From an uncultured Dehalococcoidia bacterium (GTDB taxonomy: Bacteria; Chloroflexota; Dehalococcoidia; Lucifugimonadales; JADFKI01): DNA of 64,000 nt. Made by a program: the position numbers and the translations under genes. Under the pieces are notes generated by a model. That model ran no database searches. It saw nothing but the letters and a program-made list of their open reading frames with translations, and was not told where the DNA came from. Positions 24,629-32,490 of the stretch are shown in pieces. Numbering within the stretch: position 1 is the first letter of the stretch; each line of letters starts with the position of its first letter. The stretch is from NCBI GenBank assembly GCA_958295865.1, contig CATQHF010000004.1:640379-704378 (forward strand), read 5' to 3'.

Positions 24629-25072
24629 CTAACTGCCCTGTTCCGTTGGATAGTCGGACTGGTCGTAAGCGTCTTCATCTTCGGCTTCGATGTACTTGGA
24701 AGGGCACTTGACGAGCACATTCTGGCTGACGAATACGCCGTCGGAGCCGTAGCTGCCCTCAAGGATGATCTCGGAGTGCGGGTTGAAGAACAGATCGGGA
24801 AGCACGCCGTCGTAGCGCGCCGCTACGACTTCGCCTTCGTCTTCTTCGTCCGTGAGTATGAAATGGGCGAGCGTGGATGCTTCCGGCCGCTCGAACGAGT
24901 CGCCGATGAGCTTGCCGTTGACGCGCACGAGCTTGCCTTCGGGCGTAGGCCCAAGCGCGGTAAGCTCGCTGACGCTGTATGAGTACACGGTCGCGCTCTG
25001 GAACGCCATGAACGCGAAGTAGCCCAGCGCACCGAGCATGACAATGGCGGCGACGACAAGTTTCAAGTTCAT
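24629..25072 (-). CDS. ccmE: Cytochrome c maturation protein CcmE, CxxxY type
   Basis: The 147-residue heme chaperone has an N-terminal TM anchor (LVVAAIVMLGALGYFAFMAF) and the OB-fold core with VRVNGKLIGDSFERP and LPDLFFNPHSEIILEGSYGSDGVF. The heme-binding site reads LVKCPSKY: C123 and Y127 replace the usual His-based HxxxY. The CxxxY form is known from archaea and some Desulfovibrio. CcmE takes heme from CcmC on the outer face of the membrane and passes it to apocytochrome c. It is the last gene of ccmCDE here, 33 bases after ccmD. Confidence 0.9.
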   Translation of the reverse strand: MNLKLVVAAIVMLGALGYFAFMAFQSATVYSYSVSELTALGPTPEGKLVRVNGKLIGDSFERPEASTLAHFILTDEEDEGEVVAARYDGVLPDLFFNPHSEIILEGSYGSDGVFVSQNVLVKCPSKYIEAEDEDAYDQSDYPTEQGS

Positions 25073-25105
25073 ATATGGAACCCTATCGGAGCAGTCTATT
25101 CACGC

Positions 25106-25441
25106 TCATCGAGCGTCCGTATCGTCATCCATTTTAGCATCCAGGGCGCGCTTCAGGATGTCGATTTCGCGCTGCATCTCGCGCTGTCTGCGAGACATCA
25201 TGAACACATAGCCGAAGAATGCCGCCCAGGTGATGGCATAGACGGCGAATAGCCAGGGCAGTTCCGCCTCGCCGCGCCGTTGCTGCGCCGGCGCGTCCGC
25301 AGCCGTATCGGTGGCAACAGGCGCAGGCGCGCTATCGTATGCGCTCGCCGCCCCTTCGGGCATAGCCACTCCTGCCGCAAGCGCGAGCAGAAGCGCGACC
25401 ATCACTGTTACGACCGTTCGCCGTATTTGTTTCCCAAACAT
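25106..25441 (-). CDS. ccmD: CcmD-like small membrane protein
   Basis: From ATG 25441 the 111-residue product has a signal-like N-terminus (TVVTVMVALLLALAAGVAMP). A 25-residue Pro/Ala linker follows, then the CcmD pattern WLFAVYAITWAAFFGYVFMMSRRQREMQREIDILKRAL: one TM helix followed by a basic coiled segment. CcmD stabilises the CcmABC-CcmE complex. The N-terminal extension is unusual, since typical CcmD is about 60 residues. Its place between ccmC and ccmE supports the call. Confidence 0.78.
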   Translation of the reverse strand: MFGKQIRRTVVTVMVALLLALAAGVAMPEGAASAYDSAPAPVATDTAADAPAQQRRGEAELPWLFAVYAITWAAFFGYVFMMSRRQREMQREIDILKRALDAKMDDDTDAR

Positions 25442-25473
25442 TCGCACGCGCGAACTCCCAATCCGAAAACTGA

Positions 25474-26160
25474 TTACTGAATGCTGAACGCTTGATGCAG
25501 TCGGTCTAGCGCCGATTCGCTGCGCCGCAGCGCGAAGCGCTCCATCAGCAGGTATGCGTAGAATACCGTGAAGGTTAATACGGAGACCAGCAGCGTCATG
25601 TAGATTTTGGTGGAGCCGATGGCGTCGCGGTCGCTTGCGACAGGTCCGATATTCAGCTCCGGGTGGGCGGAACTCCACCAGACGGTCGCCATGTAGATGA
25701 TGGGCGCGTCGATTGCGCCAAACAGCGCGACCACGGACGCCACGCGCGTACCCTGCGATCCCTTCGGAGAGTATGCGCGCACCATCAGATAGCCCACATA
25801 GATGAACCACAGCACCAGCGTCGTCGTCAGCTTGGCGTCCCAAGTCCACCACCAGCCCAAATCCCCCCGCGCCCAGATGACGCCCGTAACCAGGATGAGA
25901 CTCGCGAATACGACCCCCAACTCCGCCGCGCTATATGCGAGGTTGTCCCACCACTCGCTCCCGGTTATCAGGTGTACGATGCTGCCCACTGCGACCACTA
26001 CGATGGAAATCATGCCCAGCCAGCCGAGCGGAACATGGAAGTAAAAGATGCGCTGGGATACACCGAGGTTAACCTCAGTCGGCACCCAGAGGAAGACCAT
26101 GAACAGCGTTGCCAGCATGAGCGCGGCGCTGGCGATAAGCAACCCGTTGCGTATCAGCAT
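25474..26160 (-). CDS. ccmC: Heme exporter / cytochrome c assembly protein CcmC
   Basis: The 228-residue membrane protein has six TM helices and the WWD-type heme-handling motif GDLGWWWTWDAKLTTT. Conserved histidines lie before and after it (FYFHVPLGW and SAHPELN). CcmC loads heme onto CcmE in System I cytochrome c biogenesis. It is the first gene of the ccmCDE cluster. No ccmA, ccmB, ccmF, ccmG or ccmH gene is in the window. Confidence 0.92.
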   Translation of the reverse strand: MLIRNGLLIASAALMLATLFMVFLWVPTEVNLGVSQRIFYFHVPLGWLGMISIVVVAVGSIVHLITGSEWWDNLAYSAAELGVVFASLILVTGVIWARGDLGWWWTWDAKLTTTLVLWFIYVGYLMVRAYSPKGSQGTRVASVVALFGAIDAPIIYMATVWWSSAHPELNIGPVASDRDAIGSTKIYMTLLVSVLTFTVFYAYLLMERFALRRSESALDRLHQAFSIQ

Positions 26161-26648
26161 GTCGGCGCTGAAATGTCAATCAGTTTCATATGTGTAATAT
26201 ATCACAAACTCGCCGCATTTGTGAATTGCCAATTTCAGGTATCTAGGAACTTTCAATTGTCAGGGCATCGTTCTAACTGTCATTCCGAGCAATTTCCCCT
26301 ATCATTCCGAGCGCCTACCCCTGTCAACCTGATCAATTTCCCCTGTCATTCCGAGCGCCTACCCTTGTCAATCTGCTCAATTTTCCTTGTCATTTTGAGC
26401 GCCTTTCCCTGTCATTTCGAGCGTAGCGAGAAATCTAAAATCCTTGCCAGCGACACGCTTGATATGGCAAGGATTTTAGACCCCTCACCCCGTTCGGGGT
26501 GACAATTGAAAGACCCTGTTCAGGTATCGCGGCAGATGCCATGGACGGAAAAGATAACGGACAGCCTCGATGAAGCAAGCTTTATGGCTGCCCCCTACGG
26601 GTCGTTCATGCCGCAGGTGGGGGAACGGGCACGATTTCGAGGTGGGAA
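26161..26648. repeat. Intergenic region with a family C repeat (about 26244-26520)
   Basis: The ends TAGGAACTTTCAATTGTCAGG and TGACAATTGAAAGACCCTG are inverted. Between them are four runs of GTCATTCCGAGCG-like direct motifs and an inverted pair around AAAATCCTTGCCAGCGACACG / GGCAAGGATTTTAGACCCC. Position 26521-26648 shows no gene. Confidence 0.7.
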
Positions 26649-26792
26649 TTAGGCAGATTTGCCGATGCGGAAGACGGAGGCGTCGCAGACCGTGCATTTG
26701 CCTCGTGTCGCGGGGCGACCATTCTTGAGCGTCACTTCTTCAGGGTCTTTGACTTCACGGGATGCGCGGCACTTGAGGCAGTATGCTTCCAT
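26649..26792 (-). CDS. DUF5679 zinc-ribbon mini-protein
   Basis: This 47-residue gene runs from ATG 26792 to TAA 26651-26649. The product begins MEAYCLKCRASREVKDPEE and ends GKCTVCDASVFRIGKSA, so two CxxC pairs form a zinc ribbon. The pattern YC-x-KCR-x-x-(R/K)E(I/V)KDP..GRPAT-x-G-x-C matches DUF5679, common in Chloroflexota and Actinomycetota and of unknown function. GGAGG lies seven bases before the ATG. Confidence 0.85.
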   Translation of the reverse strand: MEAYCLKCRASREVKDPEEVTLKNGRPATRGKCTVCDASVFRIGKSA

Positions 26793-27136
26793 CAAACATC
26801 CTCCATGTTTTTGTACGGGTTGGCGGGGCGTATGGAATGATGGGCGGGTGAATAGGCAAAATTATATCAGTGTCAATACGGTTTTTGAACATGTTTTTAA
26901 TACTCTACCAAAGTTTTTTGCGGCGGTTGTGGTGATACAATAGTTGCAGGCTTGCCCGACCGCGTGGATGTTGGGGAAGCCTTTGTGTGCGTTGAACGGA
27001 ACGGGAGCTAGGTTGTGTTCACCCTGTCATTCCCGCGAAAACGGGAATCCGGCGTTCCCCAATGCTTCCATTGGGCGGAAATGTCCACAGAACCTAACAG
27101 GGTAGGAATAGACAGAATTCGATAGGAAGGGATTTT
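26793..27136. other. Intergenic region with a short family A MITE (27009-27096)
   Basis: The element TAGGTTGTGTTCACC...AAATGTCCACAGAACCTA is an 88-base internal-deletion form of family A. The AT-rich stretch 26860-26945 includes TACAAT but no clear -35 box. A GGCTTGCCC..GGGGAAGCC hairpin at about 26948-26979 could be a weak terminator or RNA structure. No gene is seen. Confidence 0.55.
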
Positions 27137-30100
27137 ATGACGATTGGGGTTTTGCGGGGGTTGATGGATGAAGTGGCAGAGTATCGCGGGCTGCGAACTG
27201 CGCTGCGTGGAAACGCGAACGGGCTGAGCGTGGAACTGCCGTCGAAGGCTGCGCCGTTCACGCTTGCGGCGCTGCGGCGGGACTTGGATGCGCCAACGCT
27301 GCTGGTTGCGCCGCGCCCTGAGGATGCGCGCAGACTGCATGAGCAGCTTGTCGCATGGTGCGGCGATGATGACGGGCTGCTGCATTTTCCGGAGTCCGAG
27401 ATTCTGCCCTTCGAGCGCCTGGATTCCGACATGGAGACGGTGCATCAGCGCGTCAGGGTGCTTGCCGCGCTTGCAGCCGACGGCGCTAACATCGACGGAC
27501 AGGATGCAAGGGACATTTCCCCCCATCCTAGCCTCTCTCCGCAGGACAAAGGGACGATTGAGAAGCGGAGCGCGCCGATGGTGGTCGCCTCGGCGGGGGC
27601 GCTGATGCAGCGGACGCTGGCGCGCAAAACGATGGTGGACGGCAGCCATACATTGCGGCGTGGCGAGCAGATTGAGCTTGGGGAACTGCTTGATATTTGG
27701 CGGCGGCTTGGCTATCGCTTCGAGTCGGCGGTGTACGCGCCGGGCGTAGTCAGCAGACGCGGGGGTATCGTGGACATATTCCCGGTCGCCGCCGATATGC
27801 CCTCGCGCATCGAGCTTTGGGGCAGCGAAATCGACAGCATCCGCATGTTCGACCCGACTACGCAGCGCTCCGGCGAGGTGGTGGAGTCGGTGCGCGTTAC
27901 TCCCGCGCATGAGATTCTGCCCGCCCTGACGCCTTATGACGACCTAGAGCGGCTGACCGCGTTCATCGATATGGGCAACTGCGCCCCCAAGTTTCAAGAG
28001 CGCATCCGCGAGGAGCTGGATCTGCTGATGGAAGGGCAGGAGGTCGAGGAACAAGGCTTCTATGCGGGCTTCTTCAATCGCGGCGGACTTGCCGACTACT
28101 TCGCGGACGGCGGCATACTCATTGCGTACAAGCCCGATGAGATTGCGGATGCCGCCTGGGAGATGGAGGAACGGGGTCATCAGCTGCGCGAGACGAAAGA
28201 GGCGCGGGGCGAACTGCCGCGCAATTTTCCGTCGTCATATCTGGCATGGAGCAAGGTCGAGACGCAGTTTGAGCGCTTTTCGCGGAGGATGGACTTGCGA
28301 GTGAGTTCGCCGGTCGTGTCGCCTTGGGACGATGATTTTGCGCCGCCTCAATCCCCCTTTGGTGTCCCCTTGGAAGGGAAGGACACGCGAAAATCCTCCA
28401 TCGAGAAGGAAAGAGTTGGCGTCGTGCTGCCGTTTTTAGGGGCGACGAGCTACTTTGGCAATCTGGACAGGTTCGTCGATGATGTCTGGGAGCTGTCGGC
28501 TGAGGACGACGCGACCGTGGTTGCGGTGAGCAGCCATGCGCGGCGGCTGTCCGAGATTTTCGCGGGCGCGGGCGTTGACGCCTCCCTGTCGGACAACATG
28601 GATAGCCTGCCCGCCGCCGGCAGCGTAACGCTGCTGCAATCGGCGGCGGGCGGCTTGAGCGACGGCTTCGTGCTGCCGCTCGGCGACAGGCGGCTGGTGG
28701 TGTTCAGCGACATGGAGATATTCGGCGTCGCCAAGCAGCGGCGCACGCGCAGGCGGTCGGTGAAGGCGGCGCGCGATGAGTTCCTGTCCGAGCTGTCCCC
28801 AGGCGACTATGTCGTGCATGTGGAGCACGGCATCGGCAGATTCGCTGGCACGGTGCGGGGCGTCAAGCCCGACGACGGCGACGATGACCGCGAATATCTA
28901 TCCATCGAGTACGCGAACGACGATAAGCTATATGTGCCGCTGGAACATCTCGACCGCGTTACTCCGTACATCGCGCCGATGGACAGGCCGCCGAGCCTGA
29001 CGCGACTGGGGACGCAGGAATGGCGGCGCGCCAAGCAGCGCGCCGAGCGCTCCACCCGCGAGATGGCGTCCGAACTGCTCGCGCTCTACGCGGCGCGCGA
29101 ACTGGCAAAAGGCTATTCTTTCGTGCCGGATGCTCACTGGCAGGCGGAACTGGAAGAATCGTTCCCGTTCGAGGAGACGCCCGACCAGCGCGACACCATC
29201 GCGGAAGTGAAAGCCGATATGGAGTCGTCCAAGCCCATGGACAGGCTGGTATGCGGCGATGTGGGCTACGGCAAGACCGAGATTGCGCTGCGCGCGGCGT
29301 TCAAGGCGGTGATGGACGGCAAGCAAGTCGCCGTGCTGGTGCCCACGACGGTGCTGGCTCAGCAGCACTACGCCACCTTCTCGCAGCGCTTGAGCGCGTT
29401 CCCCACGCGGGTGGAAGTGCTCAGCCGCTTCCGCACCGCGCAGGAACAGCGCAGCGTGGTTGAACGGCTTGGCGAGGGGCAGGTGGACATCTGCATCGGC
29501 ACGCACCGGCTCATACAGAACGATGTGCGCTTCAAAGAGCTTGGGCTGGTCATCGTGGACGAAGAGCAGCGGTTCGGCGTGGCGCACAAGGAACGCCTGA
29601 AGCGGATGCGCGCGGAGGTGGATGTGCTGACCCTGACGGCAACGCCGATTCCGCGCAGCCTGCACATGGCGCTCGCCGGGGTGCGCGACATGAGCACGAT
29701 GGAGACGCCGCCCGAAGAACGCCTGCCCGTCAAGACCTATGTGTCCGAGTTCAGCGACGCGCTCATCCGCGAGGCGATACTGCGAGAGATCGACCGTCAG
29801 GGGCAGGTCTATTTCTTGCACAACCGCGTGTATAACATAGATTACATGTCGCGCTACTTGGCGCGCCTCGTGCCGGAGGCGCGAATGGGCGTGGCGCACG
29901 GGCAGATGCCGGAGGGCGAGCTGGAAGAGGTGATGGTAGATTTCGCGGACGGCAATATGGATGTGCTGGTATGCACGACCATCATCGAGTCGGGGCTGGA
30001 TATTCCGAATGTGAACACCCTCATCATCAACCGCGCGGACACGCTGGGGCTGTCGCAGCTCTACCAGCTTCGCGGGCGCGTGGGACGCAGCGCGCGGCGG

Positions 30101-30943
30101 GCGTACTGCTACCTGCTGGTGCCGCCCTCCGCTAGCCTGACCGAGCCTGCCGAGAAGCGGCTGCGCGCGATGCTGGACGCTTCCGAGCTGGGCGCGGGCT
30201 TCCGCATTGCGATGAAGGACTTGGAGATACGCGGCGCGGGCAACATCCTGGGCGCGGAACAGAGCGGCAATATCCACGCCGTCGGGTTCGACCTCTACAC
30301 GCGCCTGCTGTCTAACGCGGTCGAGGAACTGCGCGCGCGGGCGCAGCACAACGACGCCGGCGTGTTGCCTGCCGCGTCCGCCGCGCCGATTGACGGCAGC
30401 GTAGCATCAGACGAGGCGATGGCGACGGAAGCGCCGGAGCCGACAATTGATATTGGGATACCGGCGAGCATACCGGAAGACTACATCGCGGACTTGCCCG
30501 CGCGCCTGCGAATGTACCAGCGAATCGTGATGCTGGACGCGCCCTCACCCATAGCGGGAGATAAAGAAAATGAAGGGGATGCGGTCAAGTCGAGGATAGG
30601 CGAGATTGAGGATGAGTTGCGCGACAGGTTCGGGCCATTGCCATGGCAGGCGGCTAACCTGCTGTATGTTACGCGGCTGCGCCTGTACGCCAAGCAGACG
30701 GGGTTAGAGTCCGTGCGGCGAGAACGCGAGCGCGTGGTGCTGCGCTTCGGCGGCGATATTGGCGGCGCGCGGCGGGCGATGCAGCGCGTTCTGGGCAGGC
30801 GCGCGGAGATTGGCAACACCCAAATTCGGCTGCCGATGGACGCGCTTGGCGCTGATTGGGAAGCCCCGCTAGAACGCGCGCTGAGCACCCTTGCAGAGTT
30901 CACGCAAAAGATGGTCGCCGCGCAGAACGGTTCACATAGATAA
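27137..30943 (+). CDS. mfd: Transcription-repair coupling factor Mfd
   Basis: The 1268-residue protein has the full Mfd layout. The N-terminal UvrB-like domains include FPESEILPFERLDSD and PAEDA-like RRGGIVDIFP; the RNA polymerase-binding domain begins GDYVVHVEHGIGRFAG; the translocase has Walker A GDVGYGKTEIALRAAF, DEEQRFGV box II and the TATPIPRSLHMAL motif. Next come the RecG-like QLRGRVGRS region and a C-terminal TRCF domain. Mfd removes stalled RNA polymerase and recruits UvrA. Three insertions relative to the usual protein sit at about residues 120-145, 405-425 and 1135-1150. The first, PHPSLSPQDKG, looks like repeat sequence. GAAGGGA precedes the ATG. Confidence 0.95.
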   Translation: MTIGVLRGLMDEVAEYRGLRTALRGNANGLSVELPSKAAPFTLAALRRDLDAPTLLVAPRPEDARRLHEQLVAWCGDDDGLLHFPESEILPFERLDSDMETVHQRVRVLAALAADGANIDGQDARDISPHPSLSPQDKGTIEKRSAPMVVASAGALMQRTLARKTMVDGSHTLRRGEQIELGELLDIWRRLGYRFESAVYAPGVVSRRGGIVDIFPVAADMPSRIELWGSEIDSIRMFDPTTQRSGEVVESVRVTPAHEILPALTPYDDLERLTAFIDMGNCAPKFQERIREELDLLMEGQEVEEQGFYAGFFNRGGLADYFADGGILIAYKPDEIADAAWEMEERGHQLRETKEARGELPRNFPSSYLAWSKVETQFERFSRRMDLRVSSPVVSPWDDDFAPPQSPFGVPLEGKDTRKSSIEKERVGVVLPFLGATSYFGNLDRFVDDVWELSAEDDATVVAVSSHARRLSEIFAGAGVDASLSDNMDSLPAAGSVTLLQSAAGGLSDGFVLPLGDRRLVVFSDMEIFGVAKQRRTRRRSVKAARDEFLSELSPGDYVVHVEHGIGRFAGTVRGVKPDDGDDDREYLSIEYANDDKLYVPLEHLDRVTPYIAPMDRPPSLTRLGTQEWRRAKQRAERSTREMASELLALYAARELAKGYSFVPDAHWQAELEESFPFEETPDQRDTIAEVKADMESSKPMDRLVCGDVGYGKTEIALRAAFKAVMDGKQVAVLVPTTVLAQQHYATFSQRLSAFPTRVEVLSRFRTAQEQRSVVERLGEGQVDICIGTHRLIQNDVRFKELGLVIVDEEQRFGVAHKERLKRMRAEVDVLTLTATPIPRSLHMALAGVRDMSTMETPPEERLPVKTYVSEFSDALIREAILREIDRQGQVYFLHNRVYNIDYMSRYLARLVPEARMGVAHGQMPEGELEEVMVDFADGNMDVLVCTTIIESGLDIPNVNTLIINRADTLGLSQLYQLRGRVGRSARRAYCYLLVPPSASLTEPAEKRLRAMLDASELGAGFRIAMKDLEIRGAGNILGAEQSGNIHAVGFDLYTRLLSNAVEELRARAQHNDAGVLPAASAAPIDGSVASDEAMATEAPEPTIDIGIPASIPEDYIADLPARLRMYQRIVMLDAPSPIAGDKENEGDAVKSRIGEIEDELRDRFGPLPWQAANLLYVTRLRLYAKQTGLESVRRERERVVLRFGGDIGGARRAMQRVLGRRAEIGNTQIRLPMDALGADWEAPLERALSTLAEFTQKMVAAQNGSHR
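27516..27567. repeat. Family E-like repeat core inside the mfd reading frame
   Basis: CCCCCCATCCTAGCCT..CAAAGGGAC matches the reverse complement of the family E core (CCCCCATCCTAACCT..CAAAGGGGGAAGGGAC). It encodes ISPHPSLSPQDKGTIEK in frame within a surface loop of Mfd domain 1. It appears to be an old in-frame insertion. Confidence 0.5.
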
Positions 30944-30972
30944 AGAGGATGGACAGGACGGATTGGGCGGCG

Positions 30973-31377
30973 CTATCTGCTCTCCAGCTCTTTGAGCAGG
31001 CTGTCTAGTCCTTCTGCCACATTATAGGCTGACCGCCGGGCTAGTATGAAGAGTTCGTGCAGATACTCGTAGTCGTTTGACAGGCTGGGGGCCCATATTG
31101 AACCCTGCTTAGATGAAGAAGCCTTCGTCTCCATTACTTTCCCGTCTTGGTTCAGCAAGGATAGCTCGATGAGATACTCCTGCTGGCTTATATCATCTTC
31201 GAACCGCAGGACGCTTTGTCTTATCGAAACGACATACCGCTTGAAGCCCGCCAGAAATTCGCCGTCATTCACGGTGGGCTTCCATGACACTTTGCCTTCT
31301 CCGGTCTTTCGGAGAAGTGCGCCTACCAGATGAGACAGCTTTTCATCGATCACGCTTTTTTCATCGACCATTGTCAT
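30973..31377 (-). CDS. Hypothetical protein, third gene of a small operon
   Basis: The 134-residue soluble protein has a mixed alpha/beta profile. It begins MTMVDEKSVIDEKLSHLVGALLRKTGEGKVSWKPT, followed by strands with YVVSIRQSVLRF and EYLIELSLLNQDGKV, and a C-terminal helix YLHELFILARRSAYNVAEGLDSLLKEL. Its ATG overlaps the stop of the upstream gene by four bases (ATGA), so translation is coupled. No family was recognised. Confidence 0.6.
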   Translation of the reverse strand: MTMVDEKSVIDEKLSHLVGALLRKTGEGKVSWKPTVNDGEFLAGFKRYVVSIRQSVLRFEDDISQQEYLIELSLLNQDGKVMETKASSSKQGSIWAPSLSNDYEYLHELFILARRSAYNVAEGLDSLLKELESR

Positions 31378-31940
31378 AGTTGCTGCCCTCCTGCATCTGA
31401 CACGCCGGACATCCGATTTTCAAGCCACACTCGTATCTCATCCAACGATTGCTGTATGTCCACGAGTTCGTTGTTAAGAGCGGCAGAGGAAATCGGATTG
31501 CCTTTGTCAAGGGCGTTGTTCACATTCTTTTCCATTTCTTGCAAGCGTATTATAGCAACATTCAATATACCGTGCGCTTCCTCCGGCAAGCGCGACCGCG
31601 CTTCAGTGAGCAGGCGACGCAAAGAAATGTACCTGTCAATCGCCCTTGTCCACTCGTCGTTTCGATGGAGTTCTCTTATGAGCTCCATCTGAACGGTGAT
31701 TTGCGACAGATCAGACACCGATGTCACATGCAATACGGCTTCGCGCGCCTCGGTTGCCGCGCGTTCCGCGCTTTCCGCCGCGGAGCGAGTCTTTCTAATT
31801 TGCCATAAGGCAAAGGCAAAGCCTAATGACGACACAATCAACCCTAACATGCCCACCACAAAGCTTGCGATGTCCATGTTATCTATGCGCTCGGAGAGCA
31901 ATGGGCTTGTTTGCGTCCGTTGCTTGATACCGTCATTCAC
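31374..31940 (-). CDS. Membrane-anchored coiled-coil protein, second gene of the operon
   Basis: The 188-residue protein has one TM helix (FVVGMLGLIVSSLGFAFALW). It is followed by QIRKTRSAAESAERAATEAREAV, a pattern shared by many bacterial hypothetical proteins with a K-T-R-x-AAE-x-A helix, and then HRNDEWTRAIDRYISLRRLL and further helices. I know the architecture but not a function. It starts 7 bases after the previous gene ends. Confidence 0.6.
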   Translation of the reverse strand: MNDGIKQRTQTSPLLSERIDNMDIASFVVGMLGLIVSSLGFAFALWQIRKTRSAAESAERAATEAREAVLHVTSVSDLSQITVQMELIRELHRNDEWTRAIDRYISLRRLLTEARSRLPEEAHGILNVAIIRLQEMEKNVNNALDKGNPISSAALNNELVDIQQSLDEIRVWLENRMSGVSDAGGQQL

Positions 31941-31947
31941 CTACCGC

Positions 31948-32379
31948 CTATCCGTCGGCGGGTTCTTCGATGGCGACTATGCAGTAGTTGCCGCTGTTTT
32001 CTAGGAGGCGGTTGATGACGAAAGTGGACAGGTTGCGGGGATAGGGGGACATTGCCCAGCGCTCGGAGAGCGTCGCGCTTATTTGGCTGGCTGTCATCGG
32101 CTTGTTGCCGTTTGCCAGAATGAGCCGGAAGAGCGCCTCCTTGAGCGGCGTGTCCGGCAATAGGTAGTCCGCTTCCTTGCTGCTGCGCTCCACGATGAGG
32201 TCTATGTAGGACTGGATGTCGGCGGCGGCGGTCGGCTCTTCTTCCAGCGCCTGCCGATCCAGGTAGCCCATCCTGCTGGCAATCATCACGGGGAGCGCGG
32301 CGTTGATGCTCGCGGCGTGCTCCTCCGATATGGCGAACCGGGCGTAGCCGTCGGTTGTGTCGTAGTCTTCAGTGGTCAA
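31948..32379 (-). CDS. Hypothetical protein with C-terminal winged-helix-like region
   Basis: A TTG at 32379 preceded by GGAGGAAAAGC is the probable start of this 143-residue protein. The first half is helical and acidic (EEEPTAAADIQSYIDLIVERSS). The second half, FRLILANGNKPMTASQISATLSERWAMSPYPRNLSTFVINRLLENS, reads like a winged-helix DNA-binding unit with SQISATLSERW as its helix-turn part. It heads a tight three-gene operon and could regulate it. No specific family was recognised. Confidence 0.55.
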   Translation of the reverse strand: MTTEDYDTTDGYARFAISEEHAASINAALPVMIASRMGYLDRQALEEEPTAAADIQSYIDLIVERSSKEADYLLPDTPLKEALFRLILANGNKPMTASQISATLSERWAMSPYPRNLSTFVINRLLENSGNYCIVAIEEPADG

Positions 32380-32490
32380 GCTTTTCCTCCATGCGGTTTA
32401 GCGTTTGCCGACTATGGGGTAGCGGCTCTTTTTTTGCGGTGTATTGGCGTCACTCCGTCCCTCTACCCAAAGGCGAAGGGACGAAATGGT

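Larger units (their letters stand above)
22440..24630 (-). repeat. Tandem gene array, about 600-bp units
   Basis: Start codons at 24538, 23937, 23548 and 22933 mark four units. Each unit ends with GTTCATCGCCGG(C/T)CATTCTTGCCGTTCA and is separated by AGCAATGGAGAGCGGGGCTTTCTTGTTCGAGCGATGTAAAGCGC. At 24010-24085 this spacer motif itself is doubled. Unit lengths are about 600, 390 (deleted) and 615 bases. Confidence 0.85.

Noticed and set aside
25442-25852. Upstream extension of the ccmD frame
   Set aside because: It runs antisense-free through ccmC in another frame; the CcmD-like product starts at ATG 25441.
26860-26990. Possible small RNA between DUF5679 and mfd
   Set aside because: Only one weak hairpin and a TACAAT without a -35 box are present; no known RNA family was recognised.
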